This document shows positions 19,560 to 27,664 of a stretch of 64,000 bases of DNA, in pieces. The number at the start of each line of letters is the position of its first letter. Position 1 is the first letter of the stretch. The stretch covers positions 124,001 through 188,000 of the forward strand of contig JAJZFQ010000192.1 in the NCBI GenBank assembly GCA_021805275.1, in the 5' to 3' direction. Source of the DNA: Pseudomonadota bacterium (GTDB lineage: Bacteria; Pseudomonadota; Gammaproteobacteria; Steroidobacterales; Steroidobacteraceae). A program made the position numbers and the translations under genes. A model generated the notes under the pieces. It searched no databases. It saw nothing but the letters and a program-made list of their open reading frames with translations, and had not been told where the DNA came from.

Positions 19560-20071
19560 TGCGCGCGGCGGCCTGTCTCGCCGGTGCCCTCGCGGCAAGT
19601 CTCATGCTCTGCGCCGCGCCGGCGAGCGCCGCGGTGCGCATCGGCCGGCCGGCACCGCCGCTGATCGTGCGCGAGCTGCGCGGCGGTGAGTTCGACCTCG
19701 CGCGCGAGCGTGGCCGGGTGGTGTTGGTGAGTTTCTGGGCGACGTGGTGCTCGCCCTGCCATGCCGAGATGCCGGTGCTGCAGGCGATCTACCGCCGCTA
19801 CCACCGCCGCGGTGTGGCGCTGATCGCCGTGAGCGTCGATGAGTCGGCGAGCCTGGCGCGGGTGCGCGCAGCGCTGCACGGGTTTACCTATCCGGCCGCC
19901 CTGGCCCGCGTGGCGCGCCAGGATGGATTTGGCATGCCGCTGGCCGTGCCGATGACCTATGTCATCGATGCCCAGGGCATCGTCCGCGAGCGGCTGCTCG
20001 GCGGTCCGTCCGGGGTGAGCCTGCGCCAGCTCCGCCGCGCCGTGCTGCCGCTGCTCGGCGCGCCTCGCTAG
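19559..20071 (+). CDS. TlpA-like periplasmic thiol-disulfide oxidoreductase
   Basis: A 170-residue thioredoxin-fold protein with a signal peptide (MRAAACLAGALAASLMLCAA, cleavage likely after PASA) and the active site WCSPC within VSFWATWCSPCHAEMPVLQA, plus the cis-proline region AVPMTYVID. It should act in the periplasm as a reductant or in cytochrome maturation, like TlpA/ResA. It is coupled to ribE by a one-base overlap (GTG 19556 is an alternative start) and interrupts the riboflavin genes. A role tied to flavin or extracytoplasmic flavoprotein biogenesis is only a guess from position. Confidence 0.8.
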   Translation: MRAAACLAGALAASLMLCAAPASAAVRIGRPAPPLIVRELRGGEFDLARERGRVVLVSFWATWCSPCHAEMPVLQAIYRRYHRRGVALIAVSVDESASLARVRAALHGFTYPAALARVARQDGFGMPLAVPMTYVIDAQGIVRERLLGGPSGVSLRQLRRAVLPLLGAPR

Positions 20072-20100
20072 CGCCGCGGCCGGGTCGGGCCGCCCCACGG

Positions 20101-20106
20101 TATACT
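20101..20106 (+). promoter_or_regulatory. -10 element (TATACT) for ribBA-ribH-nusB-thiL
   Basis: TATACT lies 28 bases before ATG 20135 in the 63-base gap after the TlpA-like gene, suggesting a second, internal promoter for the distal half of the operon. The gap is too short to hold an FMN riboswitch. Confidence 0.45.
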
Positions 20107-20134
20107 ATTGGGCCCAACGCCCCAGGTGCGTCCG

Positions 20135-21301
20135 ATGTCGAAAGTCCTTCCCTTGTCCGGCAAGGCCCCGCCCACTGGCGGCAAACTGAACAGCGTCGAG
20201 GAGATCCTGGCGGACCTCAGGGCCGGGCGCATGGTCATCATCATGGACGATGAGGACCGCGAGAACGAGGGCGACCTGATCATGGCGGCCGAGTGCGCGA
20301 CCTCCGAGGCGGTGGCGTTCATGATCCGGCACACCAGCGGCATCCTGTGCGTGCCCATGGAGGAGGGCTGGCTCGATCGGCTCGAGTTGCCGCAGATGGT
20401 TTCGAACAACAGCGAGGCGCACCGGACGGCTTTCACGGTGTCGGTGGACGCGTGCGCCGGCACCAGCACCGGGGTGTCCTCGAGCGACCGCGCGGTGACT
20501 ATCCGCACGCTTGCCCGCGCCGATGCGCACGCGGCCGATTTCGCCCGGCCCGGGCACATTTTTCCGCTGCGCGCCCGCCGCGGTGGCGTGCTGGTGCGAA
20601 CCGGGCACACCGAGGCGGCCGTCGACCTGTGCCGCCTCGCCGGGCTGCAGCCGGTGGGGCTGATCTGCGAGGTGATGAACGAGGATGGCTCCATGGCGCG
20701 CCGCGAGCAGCTGCACGCCTTCGCCGAGCGGCACGGGCTGAAAATTGGCACCATCGCTGACCTGATCCGTTACCGGCTGCGCAACGAGCGCTCGATCGTG
20801 CGGCTCTCCGAGCAGCCTGCGGAGACCGAGTTCGGCAGCTTCCGGCTGTTCGTCTACGAGGACCGGGCGGGCGAGGAGGTGCACCTGGCGCTGGTGAAGG
20901 GCTCGCTCGAGGGAACCGAGCCCCCACTGGTGCGCGTGCACCTGGCCGACCCGCTGCGCGACCTGCTCGGGATCCGCGCCGACCCGCTCGCCTGGACGCT
21001 GCGGGCGGCGATGCAGCGCATCGCCCATGCCGGCTGCGGCGTGATCGTGATTCTGCGTGAGCGCGAAGCGCCGCACGACCTGCTCGATGCAGTCCGCTCG
21101 CTCGGCGGGCCGGCGGAAGCCGAGGGCGGTGCTCGTGGCGCGCGCCGCGCTGGGGAGGTGCTCAAGACCTTCGGCATCGGGGCGCAGATCCTGAAGGACC
21201 TCGGCGTGAAGTCGATGCGGGTGCTGTCGGCGCCGAAGCAGATGCACGGCCTGTCTGCGTTCGGTCTGCAGATCGACAGCTACGTCGGGGAGGACTCGTG
21301 A
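20135..21301 (+). CDS. ribB: 3,4-dihydroxy-2-butanone-4-phosphate synthase fused to a degenerate GTP cyclohydrolase II domain (RibBX type)
   Basis: The N-terminal half is a complete DHBP synthase, which makes the four-carbon unit of riboflavin: IIMDDEDRENEGDLIMAAE, GVSSSDRAVTIRTL, GHTEAAVDLCRLAGL, ICEVMNEDGSMARR. The C-terminal half aligns with GTP cyclohydrolase II but lacks its zinc cysteines (no CLTGD/CDCG pair) and its catalytic R-Q-E-GRGIGL segment, so it should be inactive, as in described RibBX hybrids. ATG 20135 was chosen because an upstream in-frame TTG at 20108 lies right at the -10. It has 388 residues and overlaps ribH by GTGA. A functional ribA must lie elsewhere. Confidence 0.9.
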   Translation: MSKVLPLSGKAPPTGGKLNSVEEILADLRAGRMVIIMDDEDRENEGDLIMAAECATSEAVAFMIRHTSGILCVPMEEGWLDRLELPQMVSNNSEAHRTAFTVSVDACAGTSTGVSSSDRAVTIRTLARADAHAADFARPGHIFPLRARRGGVLVRTGHTEAAVDLCRLAGLQPVGLICEVMNEDGSMARREQLHAFAERHGLKIGTIADLIRYRLRNERSIVRLSEQPAETEFGSFRLFVYEDRAGEEVHLALVKGSLEGTEPPLVRVHLADPLRDLLGIRADPLAWTLRAAMQRIAHAGCGVIVILREREAPHDLLDAVRSLGGPAEAEGGARGARRAGEVLKTFGIGAQILKDLGVKSMRVLSAPKQMHGLSAFGLQIDSYVGEDS

Positions 21302-21774
21302 GCGGCCCGCGGCTGCTCGAGTCGGCGCCCGAGGCACGCGGCCGCAAAGTCGCGGTGGTTGCGGCGCGCTTCAACGACTTCATCGTCTCGAGTCTGCTCA
21401 AGGGCGCCGAGGCCGCCTGGGCGCGGCACGGCGGGGCGCTCGAGGAGCTGCTGGTGGTGCGTGTGCCGGGCGCCTTCGAGCTGCCGGTGGCGGCGCGCAA
21501 GCTCGCCGCGAGCGGCCGGTACGACGCGGTGGTGGCGCTCGGGTGTGTGATCCGCGGCGGCACGCCTCACTTCGAGTACGTCGCCGGGGAGTGCGCCAAC
21601 GGCCTGCAGCGCGCGGCGCTCGCGACGCTGGTGCCGGTCATCTTCGGTGTGCTCACTGTCGAGACGGTCGAGCAGGCCCTCGAGCGGGCCGCAACCGGCC
21701 AGGGCAACAAGGGTGGCGAGGCGATGGAAGCGGCGCTTGAGATGGCGGGTGTTTTCGCCCAGCTGGGAGCCTGA
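21298..21774 (+). CDS. ribH: 6,7-dimethyl-8-ribityllumazine synthase
   Basis: Condenses the RibB and RibD products to lumazine. The 158 residues include VVAARFNDFIVSSLLKGAE, VRVPGAFELPVAARKLA and VIRGGTPHFEYVAGECANGL, and the phosphate-binding GQGNKGGEA. The start is GTG 21298 inside the ribBA stop (GTGA overlap); its own stop overlaps nusB by one base. Confidence 0.97.
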   Translation: MSGPRLLESAPEARGRKVAVVAARFNDFIVSSLLKGAEAAWARHGGALEELLVVRVPGAFELPVAARKLAASGRYDAVVALGCVIRGGTPHFEYVAGECANGLQRAALATLVPVIFGVLTVETVEQALERAATGQGNKGGEAMEAALEMAGVFAQLGA

Positions 21775-22217
21775 TGAACGTGCAATCCTCTGCGCGCGCT
21801 CGATCGCGGCAGCGCGCGGTGGCGCGCAAGCTGGCGCTGCAGGCGCTGTACCGCTGGCAGATCAACGAGTGTCCCTGGCAGGACCTGGTGCAGGAATTCG
21901 CCGCGGCCGAGGACATGTCGCGCGCCGATCGGGAGTATTTCCGCGAGCTGCTCGAGGCGATCTGCGGCTCGCGCGCGGCGCTCGATGAGCTGCTCGCGCC
22001 GCTGATCGACCGCAGCCCGGCTCTGCTCGATCCGGTGGAGCACGCCGCGCTGCTCATCGGGCTGCACGAGCTGGCGCAGCGGCCGGACGTGCCCTACCGG
22101 GTCGCGATCAACGAGGCGGTGATGCTCACCAAGCGCTTCGGCGCCACGGACGGTCACAAGTACGTCAACGCGGTGCTCGACCGGGCGGCGCGCCAGCTGC
22201 GCCCCGCGGAGCATTGA
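21774..22217 (+). CDS. nusB: Transcription antitermination factor NusB
   Basis: NusB binds boxA with S10 to support rRNA antitermination. The 147-residue helical protein has ARKLALQALYRWQIN at the N-terminus and the conserved PYRVAINEAVMLTKRFG and HKYVNAVLDRAARQLR near the end. It starts at TGATG with the ribH stop, a linkage kept in most Gammaproteobacteria. Confidence 0.96.
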   Translation: MNVQSSARARSRQRAVARKLALQALYRWQINECPWQDLVQEFAAAEDMSRADREYFRELLEAICGSRAALDELLAPLIDRSPALLDPVEHAALLIGLHELAQRPDVPYRVAINEAVMLTKRFGATDGHKYVNAVLDRAARQLRPAEH

Positions 22218-22232
22218 GCGCGGCGCGGTCGC

Positions 22233-23210
22233 ATGCCCATGGCGCTGTCGGAGTTCGAACTGATCGAACGGTACTTCCGCCGCTGTGGCGCGGCCCGGAC
22301 GGACGTGCGCCTCGGGGTGGGCGACGATGCCGCGCTGCTCGAGCCCGGCGCCGGCATGACGCTGGTGGCGGCCGTCGACACACTGCTCGAGGGCGTGCAT
22401 TTTCCGCCCGGCTGTCGCGCCGAGTCGATCGGGCACCGCGCCCTCGCGGTGAACCTCAGCGACCTCGCCGCCATGGGCGCACGGCCCGCCTGGGCGCTGC
22501 TCGCGCTGACGCTGCCCTCGGCCGAGGCGTCCTGGCTGGAAGGCTTCACCCAGGGGTTCGCAGCGCTGGCCCAGACACACCAGGTCGCGCTGGTCGGCGG
22601 CGACACCACACACGGGCCGCTGGCGGTGACGGTGACGCTGCTCGGGCAGGTCCCGGCCGGGACCGCGCTGCGCCGCGGCGGCGCAGCGCAGGGCGATGCG
22701 CTGTTCGTGTCGGGCACGCCGGGGGACGCCGCGGCGGGACTGGCGCTGGAGCAAGGACGGCTCGCTGCGGGTGAACACGACGAGTACCTGCGCAGGCGGT
22801 TCCTGTTCCCGACGCCGCGGGTCGTCCTCGGGGAGGGTTTGCGTGGGTACGCGAGCGCCTGCATCGACGTGTCGGACGGTCTGCTCGCCGATGCGGTGAA
22901 GCTGGCGCGCGCCAGCGGCTGCGGCGTCGAGCTCGACGCCGAGCGCCTGCCGCTCTCGGCCGCCCTCGGCGCGCTCGGGACCCGGCAGGCGCGTGAGCTG
23001 GCCCTTGCCGGCGGGGACGACTACGAGCTGTGCTTTGCGGTGCCGCCGGGGGCGCTGGCGCGGCTCGAGGCGCAATTGCCCGCCGCGCAGTGGGGTTACG
23101 CGCGCATCGGCACGCTGTGCGCCGCGCCGACGGTCCGGGTGCGGGATGCGACCGGGGAGCTGAGCGTCTCGGCGAGGGGCTACGATCATTTTTCCGCGCC
23201 GCTGCCGTAA
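22233..23210 (+). CDS. thiL: Thiamine-monophosphate kinase
   Basis: Phosphorylates thiamine phosphate to the cofactor thiamine pyrophosphate. The 325 residues carry SEFELIERYF at the N-terminus, GDDAALLEPGAG, the magnesium/ATP loops AVDTLLEGVHF and GHRALAVNLSDLAAMGA, and ACIDVSDGLLADAVKLARAS. The start could be ATG 22233 or ATG 22239 (the latter gives the family-like MALSEF); neither has a clear ribosome site. It lies 15 bases after nusB. Confidence 0.95.
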   Translation: MPMALSEFELIERYFRRCGAARTDVRLGVGDDAALLEPGAGMTLVAAVDTLLEGVHFPPGCRAESIGHRALAVNLSDLAAMGARPAWALLALTLPSAEASWLEGFTQGFAALAQTHQVALVGGDTTHGPLAVTVTLLGQVPAGTALRRGGAAQGDALFVSGTPGDAAAGLALEQGRLAAGEHDEYLRRRFLFPTPRVVLGEGLRGYASACIDVSDGLLADAVKLARASGCGVELDAERLPLSAALGALGTRQARELALAGGDDYELCFAVPPGALARLEAQLPAAQWGYARIGTLCAAPTVRVRDATGELSVSARGYDHFSAPLP

Positions 23211-23324
23211 GATTATGTGAAAACAGGCCGCCGTGCCGGTCGGCCAATCCATGGGGCGCATCACAGCGCGGCGGGTCGGCCCGATCCTATTCTGCCGGCT
23301 CTGTCTCACTAGCCTCCGCGAGCC

Positions 23325-24635
23325 ATGCCCGCCCACGCCTCAGGACCCACTGCCCATGCGCATCCCGGCCACCGTGAGGCCCTCGAGCGGATCGGCAAAT
23401 ACGAGGTGATCAAGGAGGTCGGGCGCGGCAGCACCGGCGTGGTCTACCTCTCGCATGACGCCTACTACGGGCGTGACGTCGCGATCAAAGTCTACAACGT
23501 CGATACCAGCGCCAACGATCAGCGAGCGCGCGCGGCGCGCAAGATGTTCCTCTCCGAGGCGCATCTGGTCGGCATGCTGCAGCATCCCTACGTGCTGCCG
23601 ATCTTCGATGCGGGTGAGGAGAACGGACGCTGCTACGTCGTCACCGAGTACGTGCACCACGCGCGCACGCTCACGACCTACTGCCGGCCGGACAACCTGC
23701 TGCCACTGAACGACGTCATCGAGATCGTGTTCAAGTGCGCCAAGGCGCTGCACTACGCGCATACCCGCGGGGTGATCCACCGCGACATCAAGCCGTCGAA
23801 CATTCTGCTCACCCAGCAAGGCGAGGTGCGCATCATCGACTTCGGCATCGCACTGGTGTCCGATGCGGACATCTCCCGCATCGAGGGCATCGCCGGCAGC
23901 CCCTCGTACATGTCCCCCGAACAGGTGCAGAGCCTGGAGCTCACCGCGAGCTCGGACATCTACTCCCTGGGCGCAGTGATGTACGAGCTGTTCACCGGCA
24001 CCCGGCCATTTCGCGCCGGCAACCTGCAGAAGCTGCTGCACCAGATCGTCTACGCCACGCCGCCGCCGATCCACAAGCTGCGCCAGGACGTGTCCGAGGA
24101 GCTCGAGACCATCGTGGTCACGGCCCTGCAGAAAGACCCGCTGAAGCGTCAGCGCACCGGACTCGAGCTCGCCGGCGAACTCGCCCGGGTTCACCACCGG
24201 CTACGCCAGAGCAACGTGCGGCTCGATCAGCAGGAGCAGTTCGGCGTGCTGCGGCGGCTGAAGTTCTTCCACGAGTTCTCCCACACCGAGGTGAGCGAGG
24301 TGCTGCGCGCGAGCGCCTGGCAGCACTACGCGAGTGGCGAGGAGATCGTGCGCGAAGGCGAGCTCGATGACCGCTTCTACGTACTGGTCTCGGGCCGCTG
24401 CACCGTGCAGCGGCGCGGCGCGGAGATCGCCCGGCTCGACACCGGGGACTGCTTCGGGGAGGCCAGCTACGTGCCCGGGGCGAAGCGCACCGCCACCGTG
24501 CGGGCGCTGAGCGCGGTGACGGTCCTGAAGGTGAGTGCCACCCAGCTCGAGCAGGTCTCGGTGACCTGCCAGCTTCGCTTCAACCGGGTCTTCCTGCGCA
24601 GCCTGATCGGGCGCCTGCAGGGCGAGTCCCGCTGA
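23325..24635 (+). CDS. Ser/Thr protein kinase fused to a C-terminal cyclic-nucleotide-binding domain
   Basis: A 436-residue soluble Hanks-type kinase. Kinase motifs are complete: glycine loop GRGSTG (33-38), VAIK lysine 55, alphaC glutamate E78, HRDIKPSN (152-159), DFG (172-174), SPEQ (197-200). A linker (about 285-310) leads to a cAMP-receptor-type domain (about 310-425) with the phosphate-binding cassette CFGEASYVPGAKRTATVRA: E379 and R388 match the ribose- and phosphate-contact residues of CRP, followed by T389 where CRP has serine. There are no membrane segments. The nearest simple model is a kinase gated by a cyclic nucleotide; substrates are unknown. It stands 40 bases before a two-component pair in the same direction. 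A possible -10 TATTCT lies at 23288-23293. Confidence 0.85.
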   Translation: MPAHASGPTAHAHPGHREALERIGKYEVIKEVGRGSTGVVYLSHDAYYGRDVAIKVYNVDTSANDQRARAARKMFLSEAHLVGMLQHPYVLPIFDAGEENGRCYVVTEYVHHARTLTTYCRPDNLLPLNDVIEIVFKCAKALHYAHTRGVIHRDIKPSNILLTQQGEVRIIDFGIALVSDADISRIEGIAGSPSYMSPEQVQSLELTASSDIYSLGAVMYELFTGTRPFRAGNLQKLLHQIVYATPPPIHKLRQDVSEELETIVVTALQKDPLKRQRTGLELAGELARVHHRLRQSNVRLDQQEQFGVLRRLKFFHEFSHTEVSEVLRASAWQHYASGEEIVREGELDDRFYVLVSGRCTVQRRGAEIARLDTGDCFGEASYVPGAKRTATVRALSAVTVLKVSATQLEQVSVTCQLRFNRVFLRSLIGRLQGESR

Positions 24636-24674
24636 CGCTGCGCGCGTGCGCGGGCTGCTGTAGGCTAGCCCGCC

Positions 24675-25352
24675 GTGCACATACTGCTCATTGAGGATGA
24701 CGTCGAGGCGGCGAAGTTTCTCGTCACGGGACTGCGCGAGAGCGGCTATGCCGTCGATCATGCCGCCGGCGGACGCGAGGGGCTCGAGCGCGCACTCGCC
24801 GGCAAGTTCGATCTGATCGTCACGGATCGGATGCTGCCGAAGATCGACGGACTGGAGATCATCCGCCAGCTGCGCGCCGCCGGGCTCACCGTGCCGGTGC
24901 TGGTGCTGAGCGCCCTCGGCTCGGTCGATGACCGCATCCGCGGGCTTAAGGCCGGCGGCGACGACTACCTCACCAAGCCGTTTGCGTTCGACGAGCTGCT
25001 GGCGCGCATCGAGGCGCTGCTGCGCCGCCATGCTCGGGCGGGCGAGCCCTCGCGCCTGCAGGTGGCCGACCTGGAGTTCGATCTGCTCACGCGGCGCGTG
25101 ACCCGTGCCGGACGCGAGATCGACCTCACCGCGCGCGAACAGAAACTGCTCGAGTTCCTCATGCGCCGAGCGGACCAGGTGGTCACGCGCATGATGCTGC
25201 TCGAGGGGGTGTGGGACCTGCACTTCGATCCGCAGAGCAACGTGGTCGACGTGCACATCAGCCGCCTGCGTCAGGCGGTCGACCGCGATTCGGACCGTCC
25301 GCTCATCCACACCGTGCGCGGCGCGGGCTACGTCCTCAGGGAGGAGCCGTGA
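24675..25352 (+). CDS. OmpR/PhoB-family response regulator
   Basis: A 225-residue two-domain regulator: receiver with acidic pocket EDD (7-9), phospho-acceptor D51 (IVTDRMLPKIDG) and lysine in LTKPF, then a winged-helix DNA-binding domain ending VDVHISRLRQAV and HTVRGAGYVL. The run FDPQSNVVDVHISRLR resembles metal-response regulators such as CusR/CzcR, but the signal cannot be assigned. The start is GTG 24675 with no ribosome site; a TAGGCT element ends 8 bases upstream. It overlaps its kinase by GTGA. Confidence 0.9.
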   Translation: MHILLIEDDVEAAKFLVTGLRESGYAVDHAAGGREGLERALAGKFDLIVTDRMLPKIDGLEIIRQLRAAGLTVPVLVLSALGSVDDRIRGLKAGGDDYLTKPFAFDELLARIEALLRRHARAGEPSRLQVADLEFDLLTRRVTRAGREIDLTAREQKLLEFLMRRADQVVTRMMLLEGVWDLHFDPQSNVVDVHISRLRQAVDRDSDRPLIHTVRGAGYVLREEP

Positions 25353-26746
25353 GGCGCGCGCGGCCGCGCGGACTGTTCCGCACTACCGCGTTTCGCATGT
25401 CGATGGGCTACACCCTGCTGGTGACGCTCGCGGTCGGGGTGACCCTGGGCAGCACCTACCTGCTGACCCAGCGGATCTTGCGCGACAACATCGATCTGAT
25501 CATCAACACAGAGCTGAACAGCCTCGAGGACCAGTACATTCTGCGCGGCATCCGCGGAGTGAGCGCCGAGATCAACGTGCGCATCGACAGCTGGGGGCGG
25601 ATCGGCTCGGTGTACATGCTGGTCGACCCGAAGTTCAAGCGCCTGGCCGGCAACGTGACCAACTGGCCGTTCGATGGCGTTCCCGGGGAGCACTGGCCGG
25701 AGTTCCGCATCGAATCGATCGAGCCCGGTCAGAGCTCGGTGCACCCGGTGCGCGCTGCGGTCCGGCGCCTGCCGAACGGGGACTGGCTGCTCGTCGGCAC
25801 CGATATGTCGCAGGACGAGCGCTACGCTCAGGCCTTCCGGACCGCCACGCTCTGGGGGATGGGTCTGTCGATCCTGGGGGCGGCGATCGCCGGCTTCGCC
25901 TTCAGCTTCCGTCTCAGCCGGCGCGTCGGCGCGGTCACGGACACCTGCGTGCGCATCATGAGCGGGGATCTGGCCCGGCGGCTGCCGGTGGCCGGCAGCC
26001 GCGATGAGTTCGACGCGCTCGCCGTTTCGGTCAACCGGGTCCTGGACCGGCTCGAGGAGCAGACCAGCACGCTGCGTGCGACCTTCGACAGCGTGGCGCA
26101 CGATCTGCGCGCCCCCCTGCAACGCCTGCGCGCGCGCATGGACGCGGTGCTGCGCCTGCCGGATTTGCAGCCGGGGATGCGCGAACCGGTCGAGTCGGCC
26201 CTGCGCGAAGTAGATCGTCTGCAACGCACGCTCGCGACGCTGCTGCAGATCGCGCTCGCCGAGTCCGGCGCGCCGCTCGCCTCGGTGATGCCGGTGAATC
26301 TCTCCGAACTGGTCGGTGAGCTCGCCGAGCTGTTCGAACCGGTGGCGCGCGAGCGCGGCCTGACGCTGAGCGGGCAAGCAGCCGAGGCGCTGTTCGTCGA
26401 AGGCAACCGTCAGCTGCTCGCGCAGATGATCAGCAACCTGGTGGAGAACGCCCTGAAGTTCGTGCCGGCGGGTGGACGGATCGAACTCGGCGTCGTCCGT
26501 CAGGGCGCAGTGGCGCACCTGACCGTGAGCGACAACGGGCCGGGGATGTCAGCCGAGCAGCGCCGCCAGGCCGGCCAGCCGTTCGTGCGCGTCGGGCCGC
26601 TCGCCGGCGGAGCCGGCGGCGGGCTCGGCCTGCTGCTCGTCGGGGCGATCGCCCGGCTGCACCGTGCCCAGCTCGTGTTGGAGGACAACCAGCCCGGCGT
26701 GCGCGCCGTCGTGGCGCTGCCGCTGCTCGCGGCGAGCGGTCCTTAG
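25349..26746 (+). CDS. Membrane sensor histidine kinase paired with the 24675 regulator
   Basis: A 465-residue inner-membrane kinase: TM1 about 20-40, a roughly 125-residue periplasmic sensor (41-165), TM2 about 167-187, HAMP 188-240, histidine phospho-acceptor H251 in [17 protein letters not shown]-box [11 protein letters not shown] and G-box SDNGPGM. The start is GTG 25349 with GGAGGAG just upstream, [11 protein letters not shown] the regulator by 4 bases; longer in-frame versions would run inside the regulator. Its stop overlaps the convergent folE2 stop by 4 bases. Confidence 0.9.
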   Translation: MRRARPRGLFRTTAFRMSMGYTLLVTLAVGVTLGSTYLLTQRILRDNIDLIINTELNSLEDQYILRGIRGVSAEINVRIDSWGRIGSVYMLVDPKFKRLAGNVTNWPFDGVPGEHWPEFRIESIEPGQSSVHPVRAAVRRLPNGDWLLVGTDMSQDERYAQAFRTATLWGMGLSILGAAIAGFAFSFRLSRRVGAVTDTCVRIMSGDLARRLPVAGSRDEFDALAVSVNRVLDRLEEQTSTLRATFDSVAHDLRAPLQRLRARMDAVLRLPDLQPGMREPVESALREVDRLQRTLATLLQIALAESGAPLASVMPVNLSELVGELAELFEPVARERGLTLSGQAAEALFVEGNRQLLAQMISNLVENALKFVPAGGRIELGVVRQGAVAHLTVSDNGPGMSAEQRRQAGQPFVRVGPLAGGAGGGLGLLLVGAIARLHRAQLVLEDNQPGVRAVVALPLLAASGP

Positions 26747-27582
26747 CGGACGCAGAGCGGCTTGCGCTTGTCGCGCTCGATGAGCGCGTAGGCGGAATGA
26801 TTGTGGATGGACTCGAAGTTCTCCGATTCCACCACGTACGCGACGATCCGCTCCTCGTCGTTCAGCCGCGTGGCCACGTCCCGCACCATGTCCTCGACGA
26901 ACTTCGGGTTATCGTAGGCGCGCTCGGTCACGTATTTCTCGTCGGGGCGCTTGAGGATGCCGTACAGCTCGCAGGAGGCTTCCTGCTCGGCGATCTCGAT
27001 CAGCTCCTCGATCCACATGTGCCGCTCGAGCTGGGCGGTGATGGTCACGTGCGAGCGCTGATTGTGCGCGCCGTAGTCCGAGATCCGCTTCGAGCAGGGG
27101 CACAGGCTCGTCACCGGCACCACCACGCGTACCCACAGGTCGGTGACCCCGTCGTGCCGTTCGCCGATCAGGCTCGCGCGGTAATCCATCAGGCTCTCCA
27201 CGCCGGTTGCCGGCGCGCGCTTCATGATGAAAAATGGGAAAGTCATCTCGATGTGCCCGGCGTCGGCCTCCAGCCGGCGGGTCATGTTCTCGAGCATGCC
27301 GCGGAACGATTCGACGGAGATCTCCCGCTCGGCGTGCAGGATCTCCACGAACCGCGACATGTGCGTGCCCTTGAAGTTGTGCGGCAGGCTCACGTACATG
27401 TTGAACGTGGCGATGGTGTGCTGCTCGCCCGCGGAGCGGTCCTTGACGCGCACCGGATGGTTGATGTCCTTGATGCCCACGCGGTTGATCGGCAGGTGGC
27501 GCGTATCGGCGCGCGACTGCACGTCCTCGACATCGGCGAGAACCTTGCGGGCGGCCTTGGCCGGCGTGACGGGTGGATTCAT
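26743..27582 (-). CDS. folE2: GTP cyclohydrolase FolE2 (type IB)
   Basis: Makes 7,8-dihydroneopterin triphosphate from GTP for folate and modified-base pathways; type IB enzymes use zinc or manganese and often replace FolE under zinc shortage. The 279 residues carry the catalytic cysteine region [20 protein letters not shown] and [11 protein letters not shown]. The ATG at 27582 has no ribosome site; TAGGCT ends 6 bases upstream. No zinc-uptake-regulator site could be recognised in the 82-base gap before dxs. Confidence 0.95.
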   Translation of the reverse strand: MNPPVTPAKAARKVLADVEDVQSRADTRHLPINRVGIKDINHPVRVKDRSAGEQHTIATFNMYVSLPHNFKGTHMSRFVEILHAEREISVESFRGMLENMTRRLEADAGHIEMTFPFFIMKRAPATGVESLMDYRASLIGERHDGVTDLWVRVVVPVTSLCPCSKRISDYGAHNQRSHVTITAQLERHMWIEELIEIAEQEASCELYGILKRPDEKYVTERAYDNPKFVEDMVRDVATRLNDEERIVAYVVESENFESIHNHSAYALIERDKRKPLCVR

Positions 27583-27664
27583 ACCCGTAGCCTACAGGAT
27601 CGAGGTGGAATTCATCTATACCGATCGGGAGACGCCCGCGGCCGCGGGCGGCGGCCGGCGCAGC

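Noticed and set aside
20072..20134. FMN riboswitch upstream of ribBA
   Set aside because: The gap is 63 bases and already holds a -10 element; it is too short and lacks the conserved RFN stems.
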